A stretch of 64,000 nt of DNA from Panax quinquefolius (taxonomy: Eukaryota > Streptophyta > Magnoliopsida > Apiales > Araliaceae), in the NCBI GenBank assembly GCA_020205615.1, contig CM035173.1, positions 52,521,910 through 52,585,909 on the forward strand, in the 5' to 3' direction. Shown piece after piece: positions 34,196 to 47,445 of this stretch (within the stretch, counting starts at the first letter, position 1; each line of letters opens with the position of its first letter). Both the position numbers and the translations under genes were made by a program. Under the pieces are notes generated by a model. It made no database searches and was not told the DNA's origin. It saw nothing but the letters and a program-made list of their open reading frames with translations.

Positions 34196-35170
34196 ATAAC
34201 TGTTGTAAATAAAGTTTTCTTTTTTATGACTAAAATACACTTAGAACCCCAAAATTGTGTTTGCACTCCAATGTTTAAGACTTCTTGTTTTTCAAGGAAA
34301 AAATAGACAACATAATATAATTTTAAAACTAATAGATAAAAGAAGAAAAAACAAAAAGTAATTAATTAAACCTAACACTATTTTCTCTCTCTCCACTCAC
34401 ATACCCAAACTCACTGCACAAAATTTTCCTCTTCTACAACTTTCCATTAGGACCTACGGCATCGTAATCCCTCAATCTCGAATTACTCTCTCAATTTTGT
34501 AATATTCCTGGAAGCCTTATCAATTGCAATTGCATCACACTCTGAACCTTCTTAAACGAAATATAAATGGAGATATATTCAATTCCTCATCACCTTCGAT
34601 AGTATTCTCTCGTTTTAATGGTGGGAAAATTTGACAAGGACTTGGCAAGAAAAGCACGATTCTGACATTATTAGCCTTAATTGCAGAATTTTTCAAATTG
34701 ATCGGCTTCTTCATAGTAATTAAATTAGTTGATAACATCTGCAATGCACTTTTGAATAATGAATTTAATAATTTGTCTAACATTCATGTTAAAAAAGACT
34801 AAAAGTACACAAAAAATTGTACCAACGTTAACTCATATCACATAATTTCAAATCAATCTTTTTTTTACATTGTAATAAACAACGGGTGAAAAAACATTCT
34901 GATTCATAATGATATTCACCTCTTTCGCTGCAGATGAATAACCCTGATTTGAGCCCTATGTAATTGGGAAAAAACATAAATACTAAGTTTTGAAAACAGA
35001 CCATAAAATACAATAATCCCTAGTACTATCTAAAAAGACACCTCAAACACTATTAATCATCTGTCAGATGTATTCTGTATTTCATCTACACAACCGCAAC
35101 GCAAACTTTCATACTACATATGTTATTTTTTCTAGCACAAAATTAACAGATTTTCTCTGCCTGGATGAAT
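34196..35170. other. Non-coding sequence
   Basis: No recognisable gene. A CT-rich stretch at about 34380-34460 could be a 5' UTR, but no coding exon follows. Confidence 0.4.
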
Positions 35171-35481
35171 TGTTGTATTTTATACAAATAATATATTACA
35201 AAGTTAAATAAAAATAAATATATTAATATATTTTAATGATATACCATTAAAAGAGTTTAATGTGTAAAATAAATGAGTTATAATATTGAGATTTTATAAC
35301 GGTTAAATATATATTAATTGCTTAATTATTGGGATATTAAGTTATATTACCGTTGCAATATTATTGGATTACCGTTGTCATCATATATAATATATCATCT
35401 TTAGCAGATTCTTACTTACTCACATACATATCTTTTGTTAAGCAGTAAAGTGTGAAGAGATAGAGTTGTTGATCAAATATA

Positions 35482-35517
<36 letters not shown>

Positions 35518-36326
35518 TCCATCCACCACAAGTTCTTTATATTCTTTATCTTGACAAGTAACAACCCTTTTGACGAATTACAGAAATTAACACTTGTAAA
35601 AAAAAAAAAAAAAAAAATTCAATAGTAAGAGCCTCTATCGGCTATATAAAAAAAAAAAAAAAAAAAATCCATAGCAAATGTTTGTTTTATAAAACAAATA
35701 TTTTTATTTTGTTATAAAATATAGCAAATGTTTGTTTATTTTATAAAAATGTTTTTATTTTTGTTATAAAATATATTATAAAACATTTGTTATAAAATAT
35801 TTGTTTTATAAAACATTTTTTTTTTTTTAAGTATGAAAAAAAAAAAAATGTTTTATAAAAACAAATATTTTATAACAAATGTTTTATAATATATTTATAA
35901 CAAAAAAAAAACATTTGTTATAAAATATTTGTTTTTATAAAATATTTTTTTTTATTTTTTTGTAATTAAAATAAAAAAAAAATGTTTTATAAAACAAATA
36001 TTTTATAACAAATATTTTATTTTGTTATAAAATATATTATAAAACATTTGTTATAAAATATTTGTTTTTATAAAACATTTTTTTTATTTTTTAGTAGTAA
36101 AAAATAAAAAAAAATATTTTATAAAACAAATATTTTATAACAAATATTTTTATTTTGTTATAAAATATATTATAAAAACATTTGTTATAAAAACAAATAT
36201 TTTATAACAAATGTTTTTATAATATATTTTATAACAAAATAAAAACATTTTTATAAAATAAACAAACATTTGCTATATTTTATAACAAAATAAAAACATT
36301 TGTTTTATAAAACAAACATTTGCTAT

Positions 36327-36357
<31 letters not shown>

Positions 36358-36618
36358 GTTTTCACTTAATTTTTTTTTTTTTTTTTTTTTAGAGGCTCTT
36401 ACGGTTTTTTTTTTTTTTTTTTTTTTTGTTGTGGGTAGAGGCTCTTACAGTTGGGATTTTTTTTTTTTTTTTTTTTTTTGTAGTAGCGGTAGAGGCTCTT
36501 ACTAGTTGGAAATTTTTTTTTTTTTTTTTTTTTTTTTGGCAAGTCAATTGTCGCATGCTGTCCGTCCAAAAGGGTTGTTGCAGATCCATACATAGAATAG
36601 GTTCTTTGTGGATGGAGT

Positions 36619-36660
<42 letters not shown>

Positions 36661-36684
36661 TTTCTTTACAAAGAACAAAAAGAG

Positions 36685-36718
<34 letters not shown>

Positions 36719-37016
36719 TTGTACTATGGTACTTCATCACGGTAACTTATATATAATATATCATCGCATACTTTCTCACACATATATTATATACATTAAA
36801 ATATTTATGTATATATGTGATACAATTTTTGAGTTTGAGTAAAGAAAAAATTAGAAATTATTCATGGGTCATTCAACTATTTCAAGTGCTAGTTAGTTGG
36901 ATGAAGAGCCGTTGAATCCTGGAGTAGGATTTTGTCAGTGACCTTAGCACCGAAAATAAGTTCTCCGAGAGGCAAAATTTCTACTTAAGGAGTACACTGC
37001 ACGCCTCTGCTCAACA
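35171..37016 (+). mobile_element. Copia 5' LTR, enlarged by a foldback insertion
   Basis: The LTR matches 39565-40219 over both arms. The foldback element at 35516-36621 splits it inside a TA microsatellite. Without it the LTR is about 740 bp. The shared 3' part contains CATGGGTCATTCAACTATTT and ends CGCCTCTGCTCAACA. Confidence 0.85.
35516..36621. mobile_element. Foldback element with Stowaway-like ends
   Basis: CCTCCATCCACCACAAGTTC at the left and GTTCTTTGTGGATGGAG at the right are inverted repeats of the CTCCRTCC type, set in TA repeats. Inside, long A/T runs and many alternating TATAAAACATTTG/CAAATGTTTTATA words form inverted repeats inside inverted repeats, for example CCATAGCAAATGTTTG at 35669 against CAAACATTTGCTATGG at 36313. 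At 36390-36530 a unit of (T)n plus AGAGGCTCTTAC is repeated. There is no coding capacity. Confidence 0.75.
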
Positions 37017-37908
37017 TTTTTTCCAACAATCTTAAGTAGAAATTTTGGATTCTTATTATATTTATTAATGTTTATAGGGTGCTAGTTGAGTTTTGTTATC
37101 AATTTGCTAAATTGAGGTTTTGTTGTGGGTGCTGTTATTGTGTTTGGGGAATTTTTGATTGCTAGTTGATTTACCTGTCCCTTATGATAATCTTAGAAAG
37201 TCATACGGGACATATGTGACTTGTTATGCATGTTTGTACGCATTCCTAAACTAAACCCGGTATGCATGCTTTTAATATTCTTGAAAGCTTTATGAGTCAT
37301 TTAAACTTAATGAGGCATTGTATATGTTACTAGATGTTAGCTTATGGTAGTGAGTTGAAAAGGCGTTGCCCAAACTGATTGGGTGTTTTACTTCATAGAT
37401 TCATTCTGCAATTTAATGGTAGCAGTGATTGTATTATAGCTTAATAAGACATCTTGTCTCCTTAGTGTCAAATATTTATTCTGACATTCCAAAATCTACT
37501 TACTAAAAATGTCAAAGTGTGTACCAATTTCTTTATAGCTTATATTCATAATTCGTTTTCCCTGATTGAATATCCTCATAATTCTCTTCAAGCTCCTTTA
37601 GTCCTTTCTTGGTCTGGCAATGCCGATTTTTGAAGGGGAAAATGTTTCGCCTATATGTAGATATTTGAAAGTTCAAAATTTCATTTCTCGTGCAAAGATT
37701 TATTTTCACTATCTGTGTAAAGCATCCGCCAAGGGAAAAAAATCTCACTATGTTTTATATGTAAAGTAGAAGGTCAAATAAGATTCATTTGTATCCCACT
37801 GTTGTATGCATGTTTCAAGATTGGGAAACTCTAAGCGCTTAGTACACTAGAGGAAAATGTTATTGAGCACAAATATCATTGCTTAACGATTTGTTTATGT
37901 TGTTTTTG

Positions 37909-38059
37909 ATGATGAAGATGGGGAACGAGGGGGTGCTCCTGTTGTTTGCGTTGAAGATGTCTCAAGGCATTGTTTTGAGGTTTCAAGAGGCCAAGTTAAG
38001 TGGAGTCCTATCCTTTTGATAGTTCCTTTGGTTCTAGGCCTTGACAAAATCAACCCGAG
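37909..38059 (+). pseudogene. ATG4: ATG4 (autophagy cysteine protease) exon fragment
   Basis: The plus strand reads DEDGERGGAPVVCVEDVSRH, then FEVSRGQVKWSPI and LIVPLVLGLDKINPR, ending at a donor GTATGA (38060). This is a well conserved block of ATG4, the protease that processes and recycles ATG8. Here the family has GERGGAP, a W-x-P-I-L-L-L-V-P-L-V-L-G-L stretch and NPRY. The acceptor is probably in TTGATGATGAAG. The exon is uninterrupted, but neither the catalytic Cys exon nor the Asp-Pro-His exon is present. Flanking sequence to about 37050 and 38380 is intron-like, so genomic DNA rather than spliced RNA was captured. It lies in the same orientation as the surrounding copia element. Confidence 0.75.
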
Positions 38060-38439
38060 GTATGAAAGTTTTGGTGCTTATCGCTGTGATAGTTCATAAT
38101 TCTGTTGTTATCTATCCTAATGTTCTTTCCGTTGGATAATTAATGGGAGTTTTGGAATCAGAAAAGGTGAGAACTTAAGAAGTAATATGAAACAATGTTG
38201 GCAAAAATCTTGATTTTCTGCAGAAGGAAAGAAATGCATTGACTTTTGTCTTATGTTGCGAGGATATAGTACATATGGTTCAATACGATCATTAGAAATA
38301 TGAACCATTTGTAATCCCAAAGTTGAGTTATTGGCAACAATATTATAGAAATCATTTACCTAACTTGAAATACCTTATCTAAAAAATGAAAATTGGTTCT
38401 AAAACTGTTAATATGCAGTTAATAGACTCAGCAGATACA

Positions 38440-39010
38440 TTCATAATCCTAATAAGGATCATTAGACTGCTTTATGTAGAATACTCAAGTATTTGTGAGG
38501 TACTATTGGATTTGGTTTGTATTACTGCGGTAATCCTGCAGTTCTTGAGGGCTATAGTGATGCCAACTGGATCTCTAATTCAGATGAGATCAAATCCACG
38601 AGTGGCTACATATTTACCTTAAAAGGAGGAGCAATTTCTTAAAAGTCTTCTAAACAGACTTGTATATCTCGCTCTACTATGGAGTTTGAGTTTATTGCCT
38701 TAGAGAAGGCAGGTTCTGAAGCAAAGTGGCTCAGGAATTTTTTGAGAAATATTTCTTTGTGGACGAGACCAGTTCCATCTGTGTCTCTACATTGTGATTG
38801 CCAAGCTGCTATAGGCAGAGCTAAGAATAAGAGCTATAATGGCAAGAGTAAGCAAAGAGGCTAGTGATGTGATGGGATTATATCCCTTAATTTTGTTAGA
38901 GTTAAATCTTGCAGATCCTCTGACAAAGCCACTAAGCAAGAGGCTAGTGAGCAATACATCGAGGGGGATGGGACTACTGTCTATTACAGAAATCAACAAT
39001 GATGGTAACC
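38440..39010 (+). pseudogene. Copia RNase H region of pol
   Basis: Across frames the plus strand reads [95 protein letters not shown] and LADPLTKPLSKRLV. These are the standard Ty1/copia RNase H landmarks: YSDADW-like, SGYVF, ESEFIAL, CDSQAAI, ADPLTK. A TAA replaces the W before KSSKQT near 38640, and at least two frameshifts occur. The histidine-rich segment after YNGKS is lost. Confidence 0.85.
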
Positions 39011-39564
39011 CAACCTATATGAATGGTAATCCCAGGAAGTAGGTTCATATGGGTAACAACAAGTCATTGGTTGATTGGTTGAGACACTATCCATTTTATA
39101 AATATTTGAGTTCATCCCTATGGTGTAGGATAGTGTAATTCTACAGTGTTAGAGGTTGAGTTATATACTCTTAAAGTTTTCCATAGTCCTATTGGGTGAT
39201 GTGTTTAACTGTAGAACACATTTGATGGAAACACCTATAAGAGTGTAGAGGTGAGGCCGCCTCTTATGAAAATAAGACAGGTTTTCTAGAGCGCTCATGA
39301 ATTCCAGGTATGGCGCAAGGCCAACATGTGCCAAATCGCGTAGAACAACTTCTAATTAGAGTTTGTAGTGTGAGTAATATGATTACTGATTCATAATAAG
39401 GAACAAGGTTCATAGAAATTTTTATTTCACCAAATTCCTGTGAATCAAGTCCTATTCACTCTATACATTGGTTCATAGTCCAAAAGACACCAATGTTAAC
39501 GCACTGCATTCTTATATTTCTTACTCAAATTTATTTTATTTTTACTTTGTAATATGTGGGGGAT

Positions 39565-39875
39565 TGTTGTATTTTATACAAATAATATATTACAAAGTTA
39601 AATAAAAATAAATATATTAATATATTTTGATGATATACCATTAAAAGAGTTTAATGTGTAAAATAAATGAGTTATAATATCGAGATTTTGTAACAGTTAA
39701 ATATATATTAATTGCTTAATTATTGGGATATTAAGTTATATTACTTAGTTGTAATATTATTGGATTACTGTTGTCATCATATATAATATATCATCTTTAA
39801 GATTATTACTTACTCACATACATATCTTTTGTTAATAAAGAAAGTGTGAAGAGATAGAGTTGTTGCTCAAATATA

Positions 39876-39916
<41 letters not shown>

Positions 39917-40219
39917 TTGTCTTATGGTACTTCATTGCTGGTAACTTATATATATAATATGCTACTGTACTTTCTCACACATATATTATATACATTAAAA
40001 TATTTATATATATATATGTGATATAATTTTTGAGTTTGAGTAAAGAAAAAATTAGAAGTTGTTCATGGGTCATTCAACTATTTCAAGTGCTGGTTAGTTG
40101 GATGAAGAGCCGTTGAATCCTGGAGTAGGATTTCGTCAGTGACCTTAGCACCGAGAATAAGTTCTACGAGGGGCGAAATTTCTTCTTAAGGACAGTGCAC
40201 TGCACGCCTCTGCTCAACA
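39565..40219 (+). mobile_element. Copia 3' LTR
   Basis: 655 bp, TGTTGTATTTT...GCTCAACA, preceded by the PPT TGTGGGGGA at 39555-39563. It matches the two arms of the 5' LTR with a few percent difference by eye. Confidence 0.88.
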
Positions 40220-41004
40220 TAATTCGCTCTAAATCGATAAGTTTATTTCAACCCTTCTTTTATTTTATATTTGAATCCTATATTTTATTCGTATTTTTCC
40301 AACATGAATAACCTAAGGCTAATGGCAAGTTGTAAACCCTGATACAAAACCAAAACAACCCTGCATAATGATACTTCTGGTTAAACATCAGCAGTTCTAG
40401 CGAAAAAAAGGAAATAATTGTTTCAGTCTCATTTCCTCTTCTCTCCCTACAAAAACCAAAATCAGCAACTGACAACCATATCAGAGAAGCAACAGTCATT
40501 GCATACCAAAATAGATACATTATACTTGGAAAAGAAGAAAAATCATACCGAGTTCACATAATCATCCATCAATAGTTATTTCCTCTTCTTCATAGTGGGA
40601 GGGGTACTCTCAGCAGCCTACCTTACCAATGAACGCTTTGACGACATCATGTTCTGGAAAGGCAAAGGAGAAAAAATAATTTGCTCAAGATAAATGGATT
40701 GCAAAGCTTGAGAACTCAAAAAAAATGTCCTAAACTACTAATTACTAACAGAAATATTAAATAAAAGCAATGACAGGAGCGAGGAAGAAACAACAAATGA
40801 GCAAAAGTAATAGGAAATCTACTACCTAAAATTCAATAGTTCATGGGAGATATGCTATGGGGATTGGAGTTGAGGCCCGCCTCTCCCTCTCATTGAATTC
40901 TTGGTTTTCCTTCTCCACCAAACGAATGAGTGTATCACATTTCCTTGCAAGCTCCTGAGTAGTGCGAGACTTAACAAACCAATCAAAGCGGAACAAAGGT
41001 GAAG

Positions 41005-42002
41005 TAGGGGTGAGCATGGTGCAGTTTGGTGCGGTTTGAAGTCCAAACCGTACCCGAAATCGCTTAGGTGCGGTTTGACAAATCTAAAACCGCATACGAA
41101 ATCGCTTATGATTGGTGCGGTGCGGTTTCAATTGGTGCGGTTTCGGTTACAAAACCAATTGAAACATCAAAAAAGTCTAAGCCTTCAATAGAATTTAACA
41201 CAGAGCTCATATCGAACAATTAACTTAGTGGCAGAGTTGACAATGAGAATTATATCAAGCAAAGAAACAAAGCTCCTTCTGCCAAACATGTCAAATTCAC
41301 CATCAAATCATAGAACAGTGAGACATAAAATAATTTTAGTTTATAATAAAGGAATGATGCTTTAAAACTAAAACATACGCTGTATAAAACAACGAAGACC
41401 GTATATTCGATAACAAGTAAGAAGATTTATCTAGTTCCCCAAAAATTAAAAGTATATACTAGAGATAGAATGAAATTCTATTTTATATATTGTAGTGAGG
41501 ACTTATAGAATATAATCCTAACTGTACCTAATTTGAAAAATAATCTATTAGACTATTACTTCTATAGCATAGAGCTTAAACAATGCATCAAGTGCTTGAA
41601 CCAACGAATTTGGCCCCTCAACTATAAGCCTCTCTAGTAACGCATCAAACAAATCCGAATTTCCAAAACCCAAATGCTTAATTTTTGACTCTATAACCTC
41701 TAACCATCTTTTTTCAATTGGTGAAAAAATGACAATGCAAGACTGGAATTTTTTCTGAGCGTGTTCAAGTGAAAAGTTACTTTAGAATTTACTAGAGATA
41801 ATACATACATACATACACATGGTGCGGTTTCGGTTTTATGTGTGTGGTTTTGGTTAGTAACCAAATCGAAACCGTAAATTTAGTTATTCAACCCACCTAA
41901 AACCGCCACATACGCCGAAACTGTTGGTGCGATTTTAATTGGTTCGGTTCGTGCGATTTTTGGTGCGGTTTCGGTTCCTATTTGGTTACTTGCTCAGCAC
42001 TA
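41005..42002. mobile_element. hAT element inserted in an ISWI exon
   Basis: The ends TAGGGGTGAGCA and, inverted, TAGTGCTGAGCA, with a perfect 8-bp duplication AGGTGAAG (40997-41004 and 42003-42010). Both subterminal regions are packed with GGTGCGGTTT and its complement. It is 998 bp without transposase. It interrupts the exon between the codons for FRTS and PLFRF. Removing it restores the reading frame. Confidence 0.95.
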
Positions 42003-42263
42003 AGGTGAAGTGCGAAATGCCGTTTTCAGCGCATCCCAATTCCCATACCTATGACGCCCCAAAATAGGTCTACATAACCCATTCTCAGTCGCCAAATACA
42101 TGGTACAGAAACAAAATAAAAACTTCATTAATACAACTGTCGTGCAAAATACGACAACACATACACTGAGAGTTTTAATACAAATATTGTCTTTTAGACA
42201 ATATCTAAACTCAAATATAGTCCTCATTATAATTATTATCACACTATTTTACAAAATAGTGAG

Positions 42264-45027
42264 TGTGACACTCCCAAATCCGGTACTTCCATTTCCACAG
42301 GATTTGGCGTTCACTATACAAATATCATCTATCTATCTACCCATAAATAAATGCAAACCATGCAATAGATAGAAATAATAAATAAATCTCCCCTTATGGG
42401 GTTACATCAATCGCATAAAAAAAAATACAATCCTGTGTCACTCTAACCTTAAACATCTGTGCGGAATCATAAACAATAACAAGTCTTAATAACATCAAGT
42501 CTGAACATAAATACATAATAACAACAAGTCTTCTTCATTTGTTAACCTTGCCCTTGCCTTTACTAGTGGAAGGCTCGTCTGATCTTTCGTTCTTAACTAC
42601 AATGTTATTATTACGCAAGAGTGAGCACGATTGTCCATAAGTATAACAATATAACGAATGAATAATAACATGCGAATAAATTAAAGGCTTCTGAAACATG
42701 AAAACTCAGCTTTTGAATCAAGAATGAATAACAAGAAACAAAAGAACTTCTGAGGGTCATAAGACCTTGAACCATGTCCTAGGTTGTCAAGTGTTTATAC
42801 TTAAAACCTTTAACAGTCATAAGACTATGGACTCTTCTTCTCGTACTTAGGGGGATCAGCCCTTAGTACCATACTATGCACAATATCTTAACGCTAACAC
42901 ATGAGTAATCCCCTATACAGGGTTGTTCATCTCAGTTTGACATTAGAGTCCGCACCAAAGGAAGTTTGGTTTGGATAATTCATCAAGGGTTCTGAAATTT
43001 AAAACGCTCATCAACTATGGACTAGTCGAATCATTAAGGGTTCACTAGTCTAACAATGTTTAACAGTAATTGATAATTCAATTTGAATAAAATCTCAAAA
43101 GGTATACAATAGAATAAGTATCAGATAACAAAGATCATGCATGAAAGATTAATAAACTTTAATATAACAAAACAGACTTGATCAATAATAATGAGAACTT
43201 GCTCAATGTAGAAAGGTGAATTTATCAACTTATATAACGATAACAAGTAGGGTTAGAAAACTTGCCTCGTGCGTAGATTACACTTTAATTAAACTTGTTT
43301 CTTGATTTAAATCCTACATATCATTTACGTTCACAATACTAGTCAATTATAACGTACTAATCATCACAAGTTCATTCTTTTTGTTTAAACTCGAATTATG
43401 ACTATGCTTAGTCAAATTACCATACTTGTTTTCATGTAATATTACACTATACGAACAACAAGCTAATTACATAATCAACAATTCAATCAACATGTAAATG
43501 TCTTCTTGACTTGATAAAAACTTATTTTAATATCTCATTATATGTCTAACAAGTTTTTATATTCATTAGATTAGGTTACTATCACATTTCTATACTTGAA
43601 CACTTAAAAAATGCATTTCGGACATTACGCTGTCATACCAAAGACCACCGTTTTATTAAGCTTTATTCTTGGCGCCACGATTGGAAACTTTAGGCGTAAG
43701 GCGGGACTTGATTTCGGAGTTGGTGCCACATGAGAAACTCCAGATTTTGAATCTCAGTTCGCAAAGAACACAGAGTTCAACGAATTTATCATTATATGAT
43801 CATTAATTTCATCAAATTAATCATACCCACATACTAGAATTCGTACATAATCATTATCCAACATTTATAAAGTAATTTTAACCAATTAAAACACATAATC
43901 ACAGAATTAAAACATATAATTTCACTGTTCTTGAAGGTTTTGAACATAAAACATAAAATTTAACATTACGGATTCGTTATAACACCAAATCCAACCATTC
44001 AAGTTTTGTTTTCTTCATTTTAGCATGCATAATCATATATAAGTGTGAATTTTACAAAACAATTTATGTTTGACATACTAATTTTATTATAGTATATATA
44101 TGGCCATATTCTATACTCTGTAATTTTTGAAGCCATACGTTATAATATTATGAAATTGATGATATGGAAATCTATATAATATATAATAAAACATGTTATG
44201 CTAATCATATTATTACATAATCTTTACTCTTTCCAATTTACAGAGACTTTGCAGAAAACTTGAAAGCCATATCTATCTTACAAAAACTTAAACAACGTAA
44301 TTAAACTGGGTTGAAGAAATTACCCAAAGCGTAGAGTAGATTAATAAGAGATGAATTCCTTCTGAGATTCTTCTTCACTCTCACAATTCTCTTAACAATT
44401 CTCTGAACTCTCAAACTCTCTCTCTTTCTCCTCTCTGTTTTTGCCAGACTTAGCCAATAATGAAAAAGAAAAAGGAAGGCGTATAATAATAATAAAGGTG
44501 AATTGATGCGCGTTATGGAGGTCGATTACCTATCATGGTAATCGCTCCCAACCTCCCTTAATGTTATGTTTGGCTAGCCTTAAAAAGGCTTATACCCAAT
44601 TAATTTAATAAAACATTTATAATATAGATTGGAAAATGTCACACCCCTTTATAAAATAAATCCAATATCTTATTTAATTTATTTTAAATAAAAATAATAA
44701 TAATTTCTCATTAATTCACATAGTCACATAATTAAATTTCTCATTTATTAATAATGTCAAATTATTAAATCTCTAATTAATTATTAAATTAATTAAAAAA
44801 TAACATTAAGCTTATTAAATATTTCTTTTAATACAATAATCTCATATAATCACATACTTTGAATAATAAAAATTCTCCACATTAATTTAATAAATATAAC
44901 ACATATAATTAAATTAATCTACCACAGCTTCATCAATTAATTATTTAATCTGATAATTAATTCATCGAAAAATATTTATTCAATCCAATAAATATTAAAA
45001 TTAAATTACAAAATCTCGGTTGTCACA
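42264..45027. mobile_element. Family B solo LTR nested in family A LTR
   Basis: It starts TGTGACACTCCCAAATCC and ends CTCGGTTGTCACA, 2,764 bp, flanked by the perfect duplication GTGAG (42259-42263 and 45028-45032). No PBS, PPT or coding sequence is inside. It differs from family A through most of its length but has a similar size and ends, as expected for a related gypsy lineage. Confidence 0.9.
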
Positions 45028-47445
45028 GTGAGGACTACTAAAATAACCATCTTGGACCATTACTCCACTCTCCGACTAGTCCCATCTACATTCTCGCCTC
45101 CTGAGAAGAACAATGAAACCAAAAGGAAAATGGTGAACTCAACTAGCCAGTAAAGAATATTATGACTAAGATAATGTAAAACAAATTATCTTTAGTCCTC
45201 AACAGGGAAAAATCTGATATAATATAATAGACAACAAGTTTTAGAATACAACTGCAGCAGAAACAACAATCCCTGAGAAGAGTCAAGTAGAGCATGAAAT
45301 ATTTTATGATTTATTATCTTCTATGATTTAAAAGTTCATCATCAATATTTTATCCATGTAACACGAATTAATAAATATTTTAAATCAACGAATTATCCAT
45401 GCACTACGGGCCAAGGATATTCGTTAGTATAACCAATGGTCATAATCATGCCAACACCTATCTATCTATGCACTACGGGCCAAAGAGGACGTTCACCACA
45501 AACCTTATCTGTAACATTAAATGTTATGACTATACCAATACACAATTCCTGGTCATAATCATACCAATCAACAGTCCATCTTTGCACTACGGGCCAAAGA
45601 TGACTTCCAATATAAGCATGGGAATGATAACAATGATATAAAGATTCAATCAAGTGAGATAAAGGATAAATATTAGAGAATTCTAATTTAATTTACCCAG
45701 AGTTCAAATATGTCCAAATTGTCAATATGATAATTATTTGTGAAGTAAAATTCAAGAATGATATTCATGTATCAAAAATAATTTGGACAGAAATGAAAAT
45801 TAAATTCTGTTGTGAATAGTACCATATGTATGAATAGTACCGTATAATAGTGCCCATGAATAGTACCCAGACATAAAAAGTTTAAAATTTAATAAGAAAG
45901 TTCAGACCAATATTTCAATTAAATGATATTAGATGAAACGCAAAACTTAAGGAATTTCTAATCATTTTAGGAATTATAGAAGCAATACTTACCATAGTAA
46001 GTTTAAATTTAGGAATATGAAATGGAATAATATCACTTCCATAATATGGAGTATGAAAGAAAATAATATTTGTTACGAGTATTGCAATAAAATAATATCC
46101 TTTACCTTAGTAGAAACTGGATTTGACTGGAATATCGGATATTATTATGAGAAAATCTTGCACAAAAATCTATACTCAAAGTATCCTTATACTTAAGAGA
46201 AATACTCATAATACTATAGAATAAGAATTTCTGATATTGAAGGTGTGTTTTAGGAAGGAGGGGTTACCCCTTATTTATAGTGTAGCACGGAGGAAAAATT
46301 AAACAAGGCTGTCTAATTTTCCTCCGCCCACCTGCCTAACTTTTTCCTTTTCTACTCCTGCATAACCATCAATTCTTTCTCTGCCCAAATTCCTTATTTT
46401 TCCAAGGTTGGGGACCACTTTGGCAACAAAGAATTAATTTGCAGGAGAATTATTCTGCTCACCAACTTAGAAAACATAGTACGCAATGTCTTTGCAGGAG
46501 AAAATACCAACATATGGTTTTGAAAAATACCAAACCAAAATGATAACCTTCACTCCACTTTTATTCATATGCTAAAGATTATATATAATAATAATAATAT
46601 TACCATTTAAATTATAAAAAAATATATTATTATATTATCACATTATTATAATAATATATTTGAATGAATATTTTATTGGAGAAAATAATTATCAAACTTT
46701 CAACAAATTTCTTCATTTATATCAAAATTGAACCAATATCCACCATATAATAATTATTCATAAATAATATTATAAGCTCACAATATTAACAACCAGATCA
46801 TTCCTAGGAAAGAGGAGACTTTTCGATAAAGATTTATCCTTATTGGCGCGCAATTATATAACCTAACCCCTTTTCTCGACAGAATTTTCTAGACATTGTC
46901 AATAATGCTAACTAATAATATGAATAATTGTGTCGTGTCAATTATTGATTTAATAATATAAAATATTGTGTAGATGATATTGTGACAATTATTGAATCAA
47001 TAATATGATATACTATGCAACAACTACTATGTCAATTATTGAATGAAACTGAGTGACTTCTTACGTAAGAATCAATAATATGAAATACTGTGCAATACCG
47101 TGTGCTACTGTGTAACCACGAGTATTACTGTATTTTTATCATCGGGTATTTCAACAGTTAATGGTAAAAGTTTTGTCGTTATTTTTTATAAAAAGGTTAT
47201 TTTTGTCGCTTTCTATATCCGACAGTTATTCTGTTATGTGGTCCACCAATGATTGCGCCGTCCTACGGATATTTCCCGACAAAAAGAATATTTTCCGATC
47301 AAACGAATATTTTATGACCACTTGCTTATTTTGTAAAATTTGCACATTTCACCCATAACTAAAGCATTATATCAAATCAACATCTTATTATTCAAAATAA
47401 AATTAGAGAAATTAAATCTTTATTCATATAAAGTTGGGGTCTTAT

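Larger units (their letters stand above)
35171..40219 (+). mobile_element. Defective Ty1/copia element containing an ATG4 exon
   Basis: Two LTRs (35171-37016, enlarged by an insertion, and 39565-40219) both begin TGTTGTATTTTATAC and end CTCTGCTCAACA. Between them lie an ATG4 gene fragment (about 37017-38390) and a copia reverse transcriptase/RNase H tail (38440-39010), then a PPT, TGTGGGGGA, just before the 3' LTR. No PBS, gag, protease or integrase is seen. The flanking bases TGAAT and TAATT agree only partly, so a target duplication is not established. Confidence 0.75.

Noticed and set aside
36320..36842. ORFs rich in Phe (plus) or Lys (minus)
   Set aside because: They are translations of poly-T/poly-A runs in the foldback element.
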